Notes: a model not told the origin generated them from the sequence alone. 64,000 nt of DNA from Bradyrhizobium sp. AZCC 2262 (GCF_036924535.1 NZ_JAZHRT010000001.1:6324001-6388000); one strand, 5' to 3'; counted from the stretch's first letter, positions 17,354 to 26,705 are shown. Made by a program: numbers and translations.

Positions 17354-17514
17354 TCTGCCATTGTCGGCCGCCCGGCGCCAACCATGAAGACGAACAGATG
17401 CGCTCCCCCTGCATGTTATTCTGTCATGGCTCGCCCAGGATTTTTAGGGTGTAATGAAGTCCACCTCGACCACGCCCTCCCCGCAAACTTCCACCCGATA
17501 TCGAAAGTCACCCG

Positions 17515-19107
17515 ATGCGCGACCAGTTTTCCAACACGCAAGCGATCCGCAAACCCGCCGTCACCTCCAAAGGCGGCATCGTCGCAGCGCAATCGAGCCG
17601 GGCCGGGCACGTCGGCGCCGAGGTGCTGGCCGCGGGTGGCGACTGCGTCGACGCCGTGATCGCGACCACGTTTGCGCTGGGCGTGCTGGAGCCCTGGATG
17701 AGCGGGCTCGGCGGCGGCGGCGCAATGGTGCTCTACCGGGCGCGCGAAGACCGCTATGAAGTGATCGACTACGGCATGCGCGCGCCGGCGAGCCTCAACC
17801 TTGCGGAATATCCGCTGACCGGCGACGGCGCGGCATCGGATATTTTTCCCTGGCCGCGGGTCAAGGACGACCGCAACCTTCATGGTCCCGGCTCGATCGC
17901 CGTACCCGGCGTGGTCGCCGGCATGGAGGAAGCGCATCGCCGCCACGCCAAACTGCCGTGGAAGGAATTGCTGGCGCCGAGCGTCAAGCTTGCCGACGAA
18001 GGGCTTGCGGTCGACTGGTGGACCACGCTGATGATTTCGAGTGCGGCTGCGGATCTGCGGCGTTACCCCGCGAGCGCCGCGGCCTATCTGCAGGACGGGC
18101 TGCCGCCAAATCCGCAATGGAGCATCAAGGCCAACGTCCGCATGCCCCAGGACCGGCTCAAGGCCACGATGGCGCATCTGGCGAGCGCCGGCCCGCGCGA
18201 CTTCTACGAAGGCGATCTGGCGCAAAACCTCGCCGCCGACATCCAGGCCGCCGGCGGCGCGCTGTCGGTCGAAGACCTCAAGCCGTTCCGCAGCGCTGTG
18301 CGTGAGCCGCTGGCGATTCCCTATCGCGGCGGCGAGGTGTTCGCGACACCAGAACTCACCGCGGGTCCAACGCTTTCGCGCACGCTCGGCCTGTTGCAGA
18401 ACGATCTCAAGCCCGCGCGCGGCGTACCGGATGCGGCGGCCTATGTCGCCTACGCCTCGGCGCTGCAGGCGGCCTATCGCGAACGGCTGAAGGACATGGG
18501 CGATCAAGACGGCAGGCGCGCGCTCGGCGCGGAAGCGCTGGCGCCGGCCTGCACCACGCATTTCTCGGCGGTCGATCGCGACGGCAACATGGCCGCGGTG
18601 ACGCAGACGCTGCTGTCGACCTTCGGCTCCAAATTCGTATCTAGCCAGACCGGCATCACCATGAACAACGGCATCATGTGGTTCGATCCGGCGCCGGGCG
18701 CGCCGAACTCGCTGGCGCCGGGCAAGCGCTGCCTGACCAATTACACGCCGGTGCTGGCGCAGGCCCACGACGGCCGCCGCGCTGCGATCGGCGCTTCCGG
18801 CGGCCGGCGCATCCTGCCGGCGGTGAGCCAGCTGCTGTCCTTTGTGATGGATTACGGCATGGACCTCGATGCGGTGATCCACCAGCCCCGCATCGATGCC
18901 AGCGAAGGCGCCGTTGTGATCGGCGATATGCGCCTGCCGCAGGCCGCGCGCGAGGCCCTGCGCACGCGCTTCGACTATGAGGAAGCGCGCGTCCAGACCC
19001 TGCCGATGAAATTCGCCTGCCCCAGCATCGTGCTGCGCGACGGCGACACCAACAGCGGCGCGACCGAGGTGTTCCAGCCGTGGAGCGAGGCGGTGGCGGA
19101 GGGGTGA
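17515..19107 (+). CDS. ggt: gamma-glutamyltransferase (glutathione hydrolase)
   Basis: This 530-residue Ntn-hydrolase precursor begins the conserved part with GGIVAAQSSRAGHVGAEVLA, then SGLGGGGAMVLY, GPGSIAVPGVVAGMEE and the autocleavage site before T347 in CTTHFSAVD. The small-subunit motifs MNNGIMWFDP and GASGGRRILPAV follow. GGT transfers or hydrolyses the gamma-glutamyl group of glutathione and related peptides. Many homologues are periplasmic, but I see no clear signal peptide here, which may mean a cytoplasmic or short-leader variant. The length is slightly below the usual 560-580. It is divergent from the ChaC-like gene. The ATG at 17515 is taken from alignment with the conserved N-terminus. 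Confidence 0.88.
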   Translation: MRDQFSNTQAIRKPAVTSKGGIVAAQSSRAGHVGAEVLAAGGDCVDAVIATTFALGVLEPWMSGLGGGGAMVLYRAREDRYEVIDYGMRAPASLNLAEYPLTGDGAASDIFPWPRVKDDRNLHGPGSIAVPGVVAGMEEAHRRHAKLPWKELLAPSVKLADEGLAVDWWTTLMISSAAADLRRYPASAAAYLQDGLPPNPQWSIKANVRMPQDRLKATMAHLASAGPRDFYEGDLAQNLAADIQAAGGALSVEDLKPFRSAVREPLAIPYRGGEVFATPELTAGPTLSRTLGLLQNDLKPARGVPDAAAYVAYASALQAAYRERLKDMGDQDGRRALGAEALAPACTTHFSAVDRDGNMAAVTQTLLSTFGSKFVSSQTGITMNNGIMWFDPAPGAPNSLAPGKRCLTNYTPVLAQAHDGRRAAIGASGGRRILPAVSQLLSFVMDYGMDLDAVIHQPRIDASEGAVVIGDMRLPQAAREALRTRFDYEEARVQTLPMKFACPSIVLRDGDTNSGATEVFQPWSEAVAEG

Positions 19108-19181
19108 GGTCTAAAACACGAAGATGCGCGCCAGCGCGACCGCCTCTTTAATTGGGCGAACAACATGCTATATTTGCTGGC

Positions 19182-19418
19182 ATGACAACCAAGATCCTTC
19201 AGGACGCATTGCGCCGTGTCGAGGCTTGGCCTGAGGCAGCTCAGGTCGAACTCGCAGAGATCGCATTGGAGATTGAAGCAGGCCTGGCTGCGGGTACGTA
19301 TCATGCGACACCGAAGGAACTTGAGGGTATCGATAGAGGCTTGAAGGCAGCGCGCGAAGGCCGCTTCGCTACCGACGATCAGGTCAAGCAGGTTTTTCAG
19401 AAACACCGCCCTGCATGA
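19182..19418 (+). CDS. ParD-like antitoxin of a toxin-antitoxin pair
   Basis: This 78-residue acidic protein is helical throughout: ILQDALRRVEAWPEAAQVELAEIALEIEAGL, then GTYHATPKELEGIDRGLKAA and a short basic end. The size, the 'ATPKELEGIDRGL' block and the four-base overlap (ATGA) with a ParE/RelE-like toxin gene are those of short ParD-like antitoxins found in rhizobia. These bind the toxin through the C-terminal half and autoregulate the operon. ATG 19182 is preferred to an upstream in-frame start at 19152, which would add residues without family support. Its toxin partner is frameshifted, so the antitoxin may be a relic. Confidence 0.72.
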   Translation: MTTKILQDALRRVEAWPEAAQVELAEIALEIEAGLAAGTYHATPKELEGIDRGLKAAREGRFATDDQVKQVFQKHRPA

Positions 19419-19688
19419 ACGTGGTGTATACTACCGAGGCGCTTGCTGACCTCGATGGTATCCTCGACTACATCGCTAACCATTACCCCGCCATTTCCGA
19501 TGCGTTCCAACATCGGCTTCACGCAGTCATTGCGCGCGTCGGCCGATGGCCAGAGAGCGCACAGGAAGTTTCCGAGCGACCAGGAGTTCGTGTCGCACCG
19601 CTGATCCGATATCCATACAAAATCTTTCTATCGGGTATCGGGTGACACGGTAGAAATTCTCCACGTTCACCATGCTGCTCGCGAATAG
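19415..19688 (+). pseudogene. ParE/RelE-type toxin with a C-terminal frameshift
   Basis: The N-terminal 70 residues read as a ParE-type toxin: YTTEALADLDGILDYIANHY, ARVGRWPESAQEV, VRVAPLIRYPYKIF. The frame then runs into a stop at 19643-19645. Removing one T from the run at 19625-19627 restores YRVSGDTVEILHVHHAARE with a stop at 19686-19688, exactly the C-terminal strand that this family needs. As written, the product (76 residues) lacks that strand. This is either a real inactivating mutation or a sequencing error. It overlaps the antitoxin gene by four bases. Confidence 0.78.
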
Positions 19689-19720
19689 ACGCGATGGTGA
19701 AGTCCGACGATCCGTTCCGA

Positions 19721-21013
19721 CTACATCCCCAGCCGGTCCCGCACCCGTCCCGCCAGCACCGCCGCGGTCACGCCGACGGGCCAGAACGCGTGCAGCGGCA
19801 TCGGCTTGATGGTGGTCACGGGCATGTCGATCGCGGCGTTCTTGCCGCCGATCAGACGGCGCGCGAGCTGCCCGCCCATCGCGGTCGAGAGTGCGACGCC
19901 GCGGCCGTTGCAGCCGAGCGAGATCAGGAGATGCTCCGCCGGCTCATGCACATGCGGATAATGATCGGGCGTGATTGCGAGCCGGCTGTTCCAGCCGTGC
20001 GTCCAGGTCGCACCCTTCACGCCCGGCCATAACCGCTCCGCATAGCGGATGAGATAGGCAACATCCGACGGCTTGCTGATCCAGCGCATCGGCCCGCGGC
20101 CGCCCATCAGTAGCCGGTTATGCGCATCGATGCGGTAATAGACCGTGATGTGGCCGCTTTCGTACAGCACCGGGCGCGTCGGCATGATCTCGCGCGCGAT
20201 CGCCTCGGGCAGCGGCGCGGTGGCCGCGATCGAGGAAAATACCGGCACGATGGTGCGGCGCAGGCCCGGCCACAGATCATCCGTAAAACCGTTGGTCGCC
20301 AGCAGCACCTTTTCGGCGTTCACGATTCCACGCGGCGTCTCGATGCGCCAGCCGGCACCTTCACGCGACAGCGAGAGCGCCGGCGTCTCGCCATGAACGG
20401 CAGCGCCGGCCGCGATCGCGGCGCGTGCCAGGCCGCGCGCATAACTCAGCGGATGCAGGTCGCCGCCGCGATTGTCCAGCATGGCGCAGAGATAGCGGTC
20501 GGTTCCGGTCATCTCGCGCATCTGCTCGCGACCCAAAAGCGACACAGGCATGCCGCGGCGGATGCATTGTTTTGCGGTGTTCTCGATTCCCGCCGCGCTC
20601 GCTTCATTGTAGGCCGCGCGCAGCGTGCCATTCTGCCGCGCCTCGCAGGGGATCTGGTGGCGGCGGATCAGGTCGAACGTGTAGTTCGTGGTGCCGTAGG
20701 AAAACGCGATCATGCGGTCGCCAAGCTCAGTGCCGAAATCGGCCTCGATCTGGTCAGGGTCGTGCTTCAGTCCCGGATTGACCTGGCCGCCATTATTGCC
20801 CGACGCGCCCCAACCCGGCTGCTGCGCCTCCAGCACGGTCACGTCGACGCCCTGCTCGGCGAGATGCAGCGCGGTGGACAGGCCCGTAAAACCGCCGCCG
20901 ATGATCGCGACCGAGATATTCTTGTCCGCATCGAGCGGCGGCGTCGGTGTCGGCGCCACCGCCGTATCGGCGTAGAGACTTGGCGGCAGCGGCAGCGAGA
21001 CAGGCGAAATCAT
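19721..21013 (-). CDS. FAD-dependent amine/amino-acid oxidoreductase (DAO fold, PuuB/OrdL-like)
   Basis: This 430-residue protein has an N-terminal FAD loop VAIIGGGFTGLSTALHLAE (about 35-53), GWGASGNNGGQVNPG, and the C-terminal FAD contact SLGCNGRGVALSTAMGGQLA. This pattern is that of gamma-glutamylputrescine oxidase and related D-amino-acid-oxidase-fold enzymes, which oxidise secondary or primary amines. ATG 21013 is 16 bases below the stop of the ABC ATPase gene, so it is the last gene of the operon 23238-19721 (binding protein, permease, ATPase, oxidase). The transporter probably brings in the substrate that this enzyme oxidises. The identity of that amine is unknown. Confidence 0.88.
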   Translation of the reverse strand: MISPVSLPLPPSLYADTAVAPTPTPPLDADKNISVAIIGGGFTGLSTALHLAEQGVDVTVLEAQQPGWGASGNNGGQVNPGLKHDPDQIEADFGTELGDRMIAFSYGTTNYTFDLIRRHQIPCEARQNGTLRAAYNEASAAGIENTAKQCIRRGMPVSLLGREQMREMTGTDRYLCAMLDNRGGDLHPLSYARGLARAAIAAGAAVHGETPALSLSREGAGWRIETPRGIVNAEKVLLATNGFTDDLWPGLRRTIVPVFSSIAATAPLPEAIAREIMPTRPVLYESGHITVYYRIDAHNRLLMGGRGPMRWISKPSDVAYLIRYAERLWPGVKGATWTHGWNSRLAITPDHYPHVHEPAEHLLISLGCNGRGVALSTAMGGQLARRLIGGKNAAIDMPVTTIKPMPLHAFWPVGVTAAVLAGRVRDRLGM

Positions 21014-21029
21014 GGACAGCAACCCAAGT

Positions 21030-21761
21030 TTAGAGCGGATGCAGCACGCGCCGCAAAAAGTCCTGCGTGCGCGCATGCTGCGGCTGGTTGAGAACGGATT
21101 TTGCCGGCCCCTGTTCGACAATCACGCCGCCGTCGATGAACAGCACGCGATCGGCGACGTCCTTGGCAAATGCCATTTCATGGGTGACGACGACCATGGT
21201 CATGCCGTCATCGGCAAGTTTGCGCATCACGCCCAACACGTCCCCGACCAGTTCCGGATCGAGCGCGGAGGTCGGCTCGTCGAACAATATCGCCTTCGGC
21301 TGCATCGCCAGCGCGCGGGCAATCGCAACGCGCTGCTGCTGCCCGCCCGAGAGTTGCGGCGGATGGACATCGGCCTTTTCAGCCAGCCCCACCCGCGCCA
21401 GCAGCGCGCGGCCACGCTCCAGCGCCTCGGCACGCGGCTCCTTCTTCACATAGACCGGCCCCTCGATGACGTTTTCGAGCGCCGTGCGGTGCGGAAACAG
21501 GTTGAAGCGCTGGAACACCATCGAGACCTGCGTCCGGACCGAAACGATCGAGGCCGCGTTGCGGTCGACCCGGGCGCCCTCGATGCGGATGTCGCCGCGA
21601 TCGTAGCTTTCGAGTCCGTTGATGCAACGGAGAATGGTCGACTTGCCGGAGCCCGAGGGGCCGATGATGCAGACGACCTCGCTCTTGGCAATCGATGCGG
21701 AGATTCCCTTGAGCACCTCGACCTTGCCAAAGCTCTTATGGACGTCCTGGAGCTCGATCAT
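21030..21761 (-). CDS. polar amino-acid ABC transporter ATP-binding protein
   Basis: This 243-residue ATPase of the GlnQ/HisP type has Walker [10 protein letters not shown] near residue 35, the Q-loop [11 protein letters not shown], signature LSGGQQQR, Walker [15 protein letters not shown] and switch His in [16 protein letters not shown] 21761 overlaps the permease stop by four bases. Members energise uptake of polar amino acids or opine-like compounds from a periplasmic binding protein. Its partners are the permease at 21758 and the binding protein at 22468. The coupled FAD oxidase follows. Confidence 0.95.
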   Translation of the reverse strand: MIELQDVHKSFGKVEVLKGISASIAKSEVVCIIGPSGSGKSTILRCINGLESYDRGDIRIEGARVDRNAASIVSVRTQVSMVFQRFNLFPHRTALENVIEGPVYVKKEPRAEALERGRALLARVGLAEKADVHPPQLSGGQQQRVAIARALAMQPKAILFDEPTSALDPELVGDVLGVMRKLADDGMTMVVVTHEMAFAKDVADRVLFIDGGVIVEQGPAKSVLNQPQHARTQDFLRRVLHPL

Positions 21762-22411
21762 TTCCGGTTCGCCTTCTTCTCGAAATGCCGAACCAGCAGG
21801 ATGAGTGGAATGCTCATGGTCAGATACATCAGCGCCACCAGGGTGAATACGCTGGTGTTCTTGAAGGTGGAGGAGGCAATCAGCTTGCCCTGCAGCGCCA
21901 GCTCGGCGACCGTGATCGTCGAGGCCTGCGAGGAATCCTTCAGCAGCATGATCATGATGTTGCCGTAGGGCGGCAGCACGATCTTCACCGCCTGCGGCAA
22001 CACCACCCGGCGCATGGTGAGCCACCAACCCATGCCGATGGTCTGCGCCGCCTCGATCTGCCCCTTGTCGATTGCCTCGATGCCAGCGCGGAAGTTTTCC
22101 GACTGGTAGGCGGAATAGGCGATGCCGAGCCCGAGGATCGAGGCCTGTAGCGCCGTCAGCGCGATGCCGAAATCCGGCATCACAAAATACAGGTAGAACA
22201 GCAGCACAATGATCGGGATGCCGCGGATTACGTTGATCAGCCCGGCAGTCAAGCCGGCGAGCACGCCTATGCCGGACACCCGCATCAGCGCCCAGAACAG
22301 CCCGAGCACGGTCGACAACGCCAGCGAGCCGATTGTGACGACGATCGTCAGCCAGACGCCCTGTAGCAGGATGGGCACGAACTCGACGGCGTCGCTGAGA
22401 AACTTCTGCAT
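21758..22411 (-). CDS. amino-acid ABC transporter permease (HisM/GlnP type)
   Basis: This 217-residue inner-membrane protein has about five hydrophobic segments. The conserved 'His/Glu/Gln/Arg/opine' cytoplasmic loop appears as [20 protein letters not shown] followed by [13 protein letters not shown], which docks on the ATPase. Only one permease gene is present, so the pore is probably a homodimer. It lies between the binding-protein gene (56 bases away) and the ATPase gene (four-base overlap). The type of substrate, polar amino acids or amines, is inferred from the family. Confidence 0.93.
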   Translation of the reverse strand: MQKFLSDAVEFVPILLQGVWLTIVVTIGSLALSTVLGLFWALMRVSGIGVLAGLTAGLINVIRGIPIIVLLFYLYFVMPDFGIALTALQASILGLGIAYSAYQSENFRAGIEAIDKGQIEAAQTIGMGWWLTMRRVVLPQAVKIVLPPYGNIMIMLLKDSSQASTITVAELALQGKLIASSTFKNTSVFTLVALMYLTMSIPLILLVRHFEKKANRK

Positions 22412-22467
22412 CGGCTCAGATCAGGGTTGCGTCCTGCCAAGGGAATGTTGCGGCGCGCTGCAAGATA

Positions 22468-23238
22468 TCAGGAGGCGTCGGCCTTCTGTCCCCATTTTTC
22501 GAGAATCTTGGCGATGGTGCCGTTTGTCTTGAGCTTGGCGAGCGAGGCGTTGACCTTGGCCAGCAACTCGGTGTCGCTCTTGCGGATTCCGATCGCCACG
22601 GTGCCAACGGTGACGGGCTTGTAGGAATCGACCAGACGCACCTCGGCGAAATTGCCCTGCTTGAGATTGTAGGCGAGGATCGGATAGTCGGCGAAGCCGG
22701 CCTTGAGGCGGCCCGCATTCACATCGCGCAAGATATCGGGAATGGTGTCGTAAACCTTGACCTCGCTGAACAATCCCGTCTTCTTCAATGCGTCGACGAA
22801 GGCGGTTCCGACCTGGGCGCCGACAGCCTCGCCCTTGAGGTCTTGCTGCGAAGCGTAATTCCTAGCGTCGGTCTTCGGCACCACGAGCCCTTCGCCATAG
22901 GTGTAGACGGCGTCGGAGAAGTCGATCACCTCCTTCCGCGCCGCCGTTGCGAACATCGCGGCCGAGATGATGTCGATCTTGTTCGAGGTCAGCGACGGCA
23001 CCAGCGCGGAGAACTGCATCGGCTCGATCTGCACGGCAAAGCCGGCATCCTTGCCGATCTCGGTGATGAGATCGACCATGATGCCCTGAATGCTGTTGGT
23101 CTTGGTGTCGAGGAAGGTAAAGGGGATGCCGGTCGGGGTCGAACCGACTTTCAGCACCTGCTGCGCGGATGCCGGTATTGCAGCAGCGGCGACAACAACG
23201 GCCGTCATCGCGGCCTGGACGAGACGTTTGAAAGCCAT
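22468..23238 (-). CDS. amino-acid ABC transporter substrate-binding protein
   Basis: This 256-residue periplasmic protein has an N-terminal signal peptide MAFKRLVQAAMTAVVVAAAA cut after about residue 25 (ASA-Q). A type-2 binding fold follows, with VGSTPTGIPFTFLDTKTN, IMVDLITEIGKDAGF and YGEGLVVPKTDA. It belongs to SBP family 3 (HisJ/GlnH). It is the first gene of the minus-strand uptake and oxidation operon and is divergent from an XRE-cupin regulator 152 bases away, which is the likely controller. The ligand is unknown. Confidence 0.92.
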   Translation of the reverse strand: MAFKRLVQAAMTAVVVAAAAIPASAQQVLKVGSTPTGIPFTFLDTKTNSIQGIMVDLITEIGKDAGFAVQIEPMQFSALVPSLTSNKIDIISAAMFATAARKEVIDFSDAVYTYGEGLVVPKTDARNYASQQDLKGEAVGAQVGTAFVDALKKTGLFSEVKVYDTIPDILRDVNAGRLKAGFADYPILAYNLKQGNFAEVRLVDSYKPVTVGTVAIGIRKSDTELLAKVNASLAKLKTNGTIAKILEKWGQKADAS

Positions 23239-23390
23239 TGCACCACTCCTGGATCGAACACCGCCGCCCGCATCAGACCAAAGAGTTGCGGGAAACGCCG
23301 TTCCGGCCTACTTTCACCATTATGAAATTGTGGTCACACTTCCCAGGGCATTGCAAGCAATTTTCATGCACATGAAGGAAGCAGGCTGAC

Positions 23391-24074
23391 GTGAGTGGTG
23401 GCAGGAGAATCAAGAAGCCGGCGCCCAAGGCCAAGGCAAGGGCCACGGCAAAGCCGGCGCGCAGGCCGAAGACGAAGGCCGCCGCGCGGCCGGCCGAGCC
23501 GGCGATGGATCTTGCGGTCGGCCGCCGCATTCGCCAACTGCGCCATGAACACAAATTGTCGCTGGAGACGATCGCCGATCGTGCCGATCTGTCGATCGGC
23601 TTCCTCAGCCAGATCGAGCGCGGGCTGTCGTCGCCTTCGCTGCGCGTGCTCGCAACGTTGGCGGATGTGCTCGGCGTCGGCATCGCCGCGCTGTTCGGCT
23701 CAAAGCCAAGCGATGATCCCGCTTCCGGCGGCGTGGTGACGCGCCAGTTGCAGCGCGCCGAGTTGAAACTGTGGCGCACCGGCATATCAAAACAATTGCT
23801 GAGCCCGGCGGGAACGGAGAACCGCCTCAATCTGTTTCTCGTGCACCTGGAGCCCGGCGGTAACACCGGCGATGAGCTCTACACGCATGATGGCGAGGAA
23901 GCCGGCTTGGTGCTGGAAGGCGAGATGACGCTGACGGTGGACGCGGAGTCCTGGTCGCTGAAGACGGGCGACAGCTTTCGCTTCGCCAGCCGCCGCCCGC
24001 ACCGCTTTTCAAATCCGGCGGAAGATGCGAAAGCGGTGGTGCTGTGGGTGAATTGCGTGACGGCGGCGCCATGA
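23391..24074 (+). CDS. XRE-family regulator with C-terminal cupin
   Basis: This 227-residue protein starts with a Lys/Ala/Arg-rich tail (about 1-38). A helix-turn-helix (about 42-100) follows with IRQLRHEHKLSLETIADRAD and LSIGFLSQIERGLSSPS. A cupin domain (about 125-220) contains HDGEEAGLVLEGEMTLTVD and a final GDSFRFASRRPHRFSNP. This is the PuuR/SutR-type layout, in which the cupin senses a small metabolite. It starts at GTG 23391 after AGGAAG. It is divergent from the amino-acid ABC operon, and its stop overlaps the start of the molybdoenzyme gene (ATGA). It probably controls both transcripts. Confidence 0.9.
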   Translation: MSGGRRIKKPAPKAKARATAKPARRPKTKAAARPAEPAMDLAVGRRIRQLRHEHKLSLETIADRADLSIGFLSQIERGLSSPSLRVLATLADVLGVGIAALFGSKPSDDPASGGVVTRQLQRAELKLWRTGISKQLLSPAGTENRLNLFLVHLEPGGNTGDELYTHDGEEAGLVLEGEMTLTVDAESWSLKTGDSFRFASRRPHRFSNPAEDAKAVVLWVNCVTAAP

Positions 24075-26392
24075 GCGACAGTCTGGAACAAGAAATGGAT
24101 CAAGCCCGAGAGGATTGGAGCCCGCATAGCGCGCATTGGGGCGCGTTCTCGGCGCGATGGAACGGCGCGACGCTGGATATCAAGCCTTACGCGGAGGATC
24201 CTGCGCCCTCCTCGATCCTGCAGAACTTCACCACGGCGATGCGCCACAAGGCCCGCATCGTGCGGCCGATGGTGCGCAAGGCGTGGCTGGACCGGAGCGT
24301 ACGCAGCGAGCGCACCTTCGACCAGAAATTCGTCGCGTGCCCCTGGGACGAAGTGCTCGACCTGCTCGCCAACGAATTGTCGCGGATCCGAACCGAGCAC
24401 GGCGCCGCCGCGGTCTATGGCGGCTCCTACGGCTGGTCCAGCGCCGGACGTTTCCATCACGCGCAGAGCCAGGTTCATCGCTTCTTGAACATGGCGTTCG
24501 GCGGCTACATACGCTCGGTGAACAGCTACAGCGCCGGCGCCTCGGCGGTGATCCTGCCGCATGTCATCGGCGGCTACGAAGACGTCTCGCGTCGAAACGT
24601 GACGTGGGACCAGGTCGCCGAGCATACCGATACCGTGCTGGCCTTCGGCGGCATGGCGCTGAAAAATTCGGATGTCGCCAGCGGCGGCATCAGCCGGCAC
24701 ATCGAGCGCGGCGCGATGCAGAGGGCTGCGCAACGCGGCGCGATATTCTACGGCATCACGCCGTTGCGCGACGACATGCCGGAGGAAGCCGGCGCCCGAT
24801 GGCTGCCGATCAAGGTCGGCACCGATGTGGCGCTGATGCTGGGGCTCGCGCACACGCTGCTCGTCGAAAACCTGTGGGACAGCACCTTTGTCGCCCGTTA
24901 TTGCACCGGCTTCGACATCTTCGAACGCTATCTGCTCGGCCGCGACGACAAGACGGCAAAGGACGCGGCGTGGGCTGCCGATATCACCGGCATTCCCTCG
25001 GCCCAGATCGCCGGCCTCGCGCGCCGGCTGCCGCGCGGGCGCACTCTGATCACGGTCTCGCACTCATTGCAGCGGGCGCAATATGGCGAGCAGCCGGTGT
25101 GGATGGGCGCGGTGCTCGCGGCCATGCTCGGCCAGATCGGCCTGCCCGGCGGCGGATATAATTACGCGCTCGGTGCGCTCGGCCACACCGGCCGCCGGTT
25201 CAACGCGGTCCCGATTCCGACGCTGTCGCAAGGCAAGAATGGCACCGCCGATTTCATCCCGGTCGCGCGCGTCGCCGACATGCTCCTGCACCCGGGCGAG
25301 GCGTTCGAATATAACGGGCGCTCGATGCGGTATCCCGACATCAAGCTGGTCTATTGGGCGGGCGGCAACCCTTTCCATCATCACCAGGACATCAACCGGC
25401 TGCGGCGCGCCTTCAATGTCCCGCAGACCATCGTCGTGCACGAGAGCGCCTGGACGCCGATGGCGAAATTTGCCGACATCGTGCTGCCGGCGACCATGAC
25501 GCTGGAGCGCGACGATATCGGCGCCGCCGCCACCGATCCAAGGCTGGTCGCGATGCGCAAGGCCATAGACCCGGTCGGCGAAGCCCGCGACGATTTCGAT
25601 ATTTTCGCCGCGCTGTCGCAGCGATTGGGCATCGAGCAGGCTTTTACGGAAGGCCGCAACAGCCGGCAATGGCTGGCCTCCCTCTACGAACCGACGCGGC
25701 GCGCGCTTGCCGATGCCGGTTGGGATGCGCCCGACTTCGATGAATTCTGGCGGCGCGGCGAACTCACACTGCCGTCGGCCCCCGATGACGGCGGCTTTCT
25801 GCGCGCCTTCCGCAACGACCCCCTCAACAAAAGACTGCCGACACCAAGCGGCAAGATCGAGATCTATTCGAAAACCATCGCAGGCTTCGGCTACGACGAT
25901 TGCCCGCCCCACCCCGCATGGCTGCCGTCGACCGAACCGCCGGATTCGCGCCACCCGTTGACGCTGATCGCCAACCAGCCATCGACGAGGCTGCACAGCC
26001 AGCTCGACTTCGGCGCCTACAGCCAGTCCAGGAAAATTGCCGGCCGCGAAGCTGTCCGTCTCAACCCCGACGATGCGGCGCGCCGCGGCATCGCCGATGG
26101 CGACATCGTCCGCCTCTTCAATGATCGGGGCGCGTGCCTGGCCGCCGCTGCGGTCACAGATGACGTCATGCCCGGCGTGGTGCAGTTGTCCACCGGCGCC
26201 TGGTACGATCCGCAAGCCGGCGCAGCAGAGCATCCGCTCTGCATCCATGGCAATCCGAACGTGCTCACCCGCGACATCGGCACCTCGCGACTAGCACAGG
26301 GTTGCTGCGGTCAGGTGACGGTGGTGGAGTGCGAGAAGTACCAGGGCACGCTGCCTGCGATCCGGGCCTTCGATCCTCCAGATCAGCGGTGA
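24071..26392 (+). CDS. BisC/TorA-like molybdopterin oxidoreductase
   Basis: This 773-residue enzyme of the DMSO-reductase family lacks the N-terminal Cys cluster, so it has no Fe-S centre, like biotin-sulfoxide reductase BisC. Landmarks are HWGAFSARWNG at the start and GGSYGWSSAGRFHHAQSQVH. The probable Mo-coordinating Ser lies in NSYSAGASAV. Further landmarks are WAGGNPFHHHQD, and the C-terminal guanine-dinucleotide domain with LIANQPSTRLHSQLDFG and VQLSTGAWYDP. There is no twin-arginine leader, again as in cytoplasmic BisC. BisC-type enzymes reduce biotin or methionine sulfoxides and other S- and N-oxides. ATG 24071 overlaps the regulator's stop, an unusual tight coupling. The actual oxide substrate is not known. 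Confidence 0.88.
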   Translation: MSDSLEQEMDQAREDWSPHSAHWGAFSARWNGATLDIKPYAEDPAPSSILQNFTTAMRHKARIVRPMVRKAWLDRSVRSERTFDQKFVACPWDEVLDLLANELSRIRTEHGAAAVYGGSYGWSSAGRFHHAQSQVHRFLNMAFGGYIRSVNSYSAGASAVILPHVIGGYEDVSRRNVTWDQVAEHTDTVLAFGGMALKNSDVASGGISRHIERGAMQRAAQRGAIFYGITPLRDDMPEEAGARWLPIKVGTDVALMLGLAHTLLVENLWDSTFVARYCTGFDIFERYLLGRDDKTAKDAAWAADITGIPSAQIAGLARRLPRGRTLITVSHSLQRAQYGEQPVWMGAVLAAMLGQIGLPGGGYNYALGALGHTGRRFNAVPIPTLSQGKNGTADFIPVARVADMLLHPGEAFEYNGRSMRYPDIKLVYWAGGNPFHHHQDINRLRRAFNVPQTIVVHESAWTPMAKFADIVLPATMTLERDDIGAAATDPRLVAMRKAIDPVGEARDDFDIFAALSQRLGIEQAFTEGRNSRQWLASLYEPTRRALADAGWDAPDFDEFWRRGELTLPSAPDDGGFLRAFRNDPLNKRLPTPSGKIEIYSKTIAGFGYDDCPPHPAWLPSTEPPDSRHPLTLIANQPSTRLHSQLDFGAYSQSRKIAGREAVRLNPDDAARRGIADGDIVRLFNDRGACLAAAAVTDDVMPGVVQLSTGAWYDPQAGAAEHPLCIHGNPNVLTRDIGTSRLAQGCCGQVTVVECEKYQGTLPAIRAFDPPDQR

Positions 26393-26466
26393 GGCGGAGA
26401 CAACGACATCCGCCGATGACGCCAGCGCGGCGGGTGAATTGCGCGACGAGAGCGAGCTAGTTCCAC

Positions 26467-26550
26467 CGTCATTGCGAGCGCAGCGAAGCAATCCATGCCG
26501 CCGCGTGCTGAGGCATGGATTGCTTCGTCGCTCCGCTCCTCGCAATGACG
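26467..26550. repeat. dispersed inverted repeat of the CGTCATTGCGAGCG type, copy 1
   Basis: CGTCATTGCGAGCGCAGCGA followed by AGCAATCCATG faces CATGGATTGCTTCGTCGC and ends CGCAATGACG, giving an imperfect inverted repeat of about 84 bases. A degenerate copy lies at 41876-41986. It fills part of the 318-base gap 26393-26710 between convergent genes. The unit is familiar to me from Bradyrhizobium and Rhodopseudomonas genomes. Confidence 0.8.
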
Positions 26551-26563
26551 GCCTGCGCTTTAC

Positions 26564-26705
26564 TCTCCCTCGCCCCGCTCTTGCGGGGAGAGGGTCGGGG
26601 TGAGGGGCTGCTTCCGCAAATTCGATAGACGGGAGTACGCGGAGAGTCCCCCTCACCCGTCGCTTCGCGCCGGCCTCTCCCCGCGCGCGGGGCGAGGCTG
26701 AGCAC
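26564..26705. repeat. dispersed palindromic repeat (CCCCGC...GCGGGG type), copy 2
   Basis: CTCCCTCGCCCCGCTCTTGC and GGGTCGGGGTGAGGGG face CCCCTCACCCGTCG and CCTCTCCCCGCGCGCGGGGC. The layout is the same as at 12191-12355. It lies directly after the CGTCATTGCG repeat, so two unrelated repeat families are stacked in one convergent gap. Confidence 0.8.
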
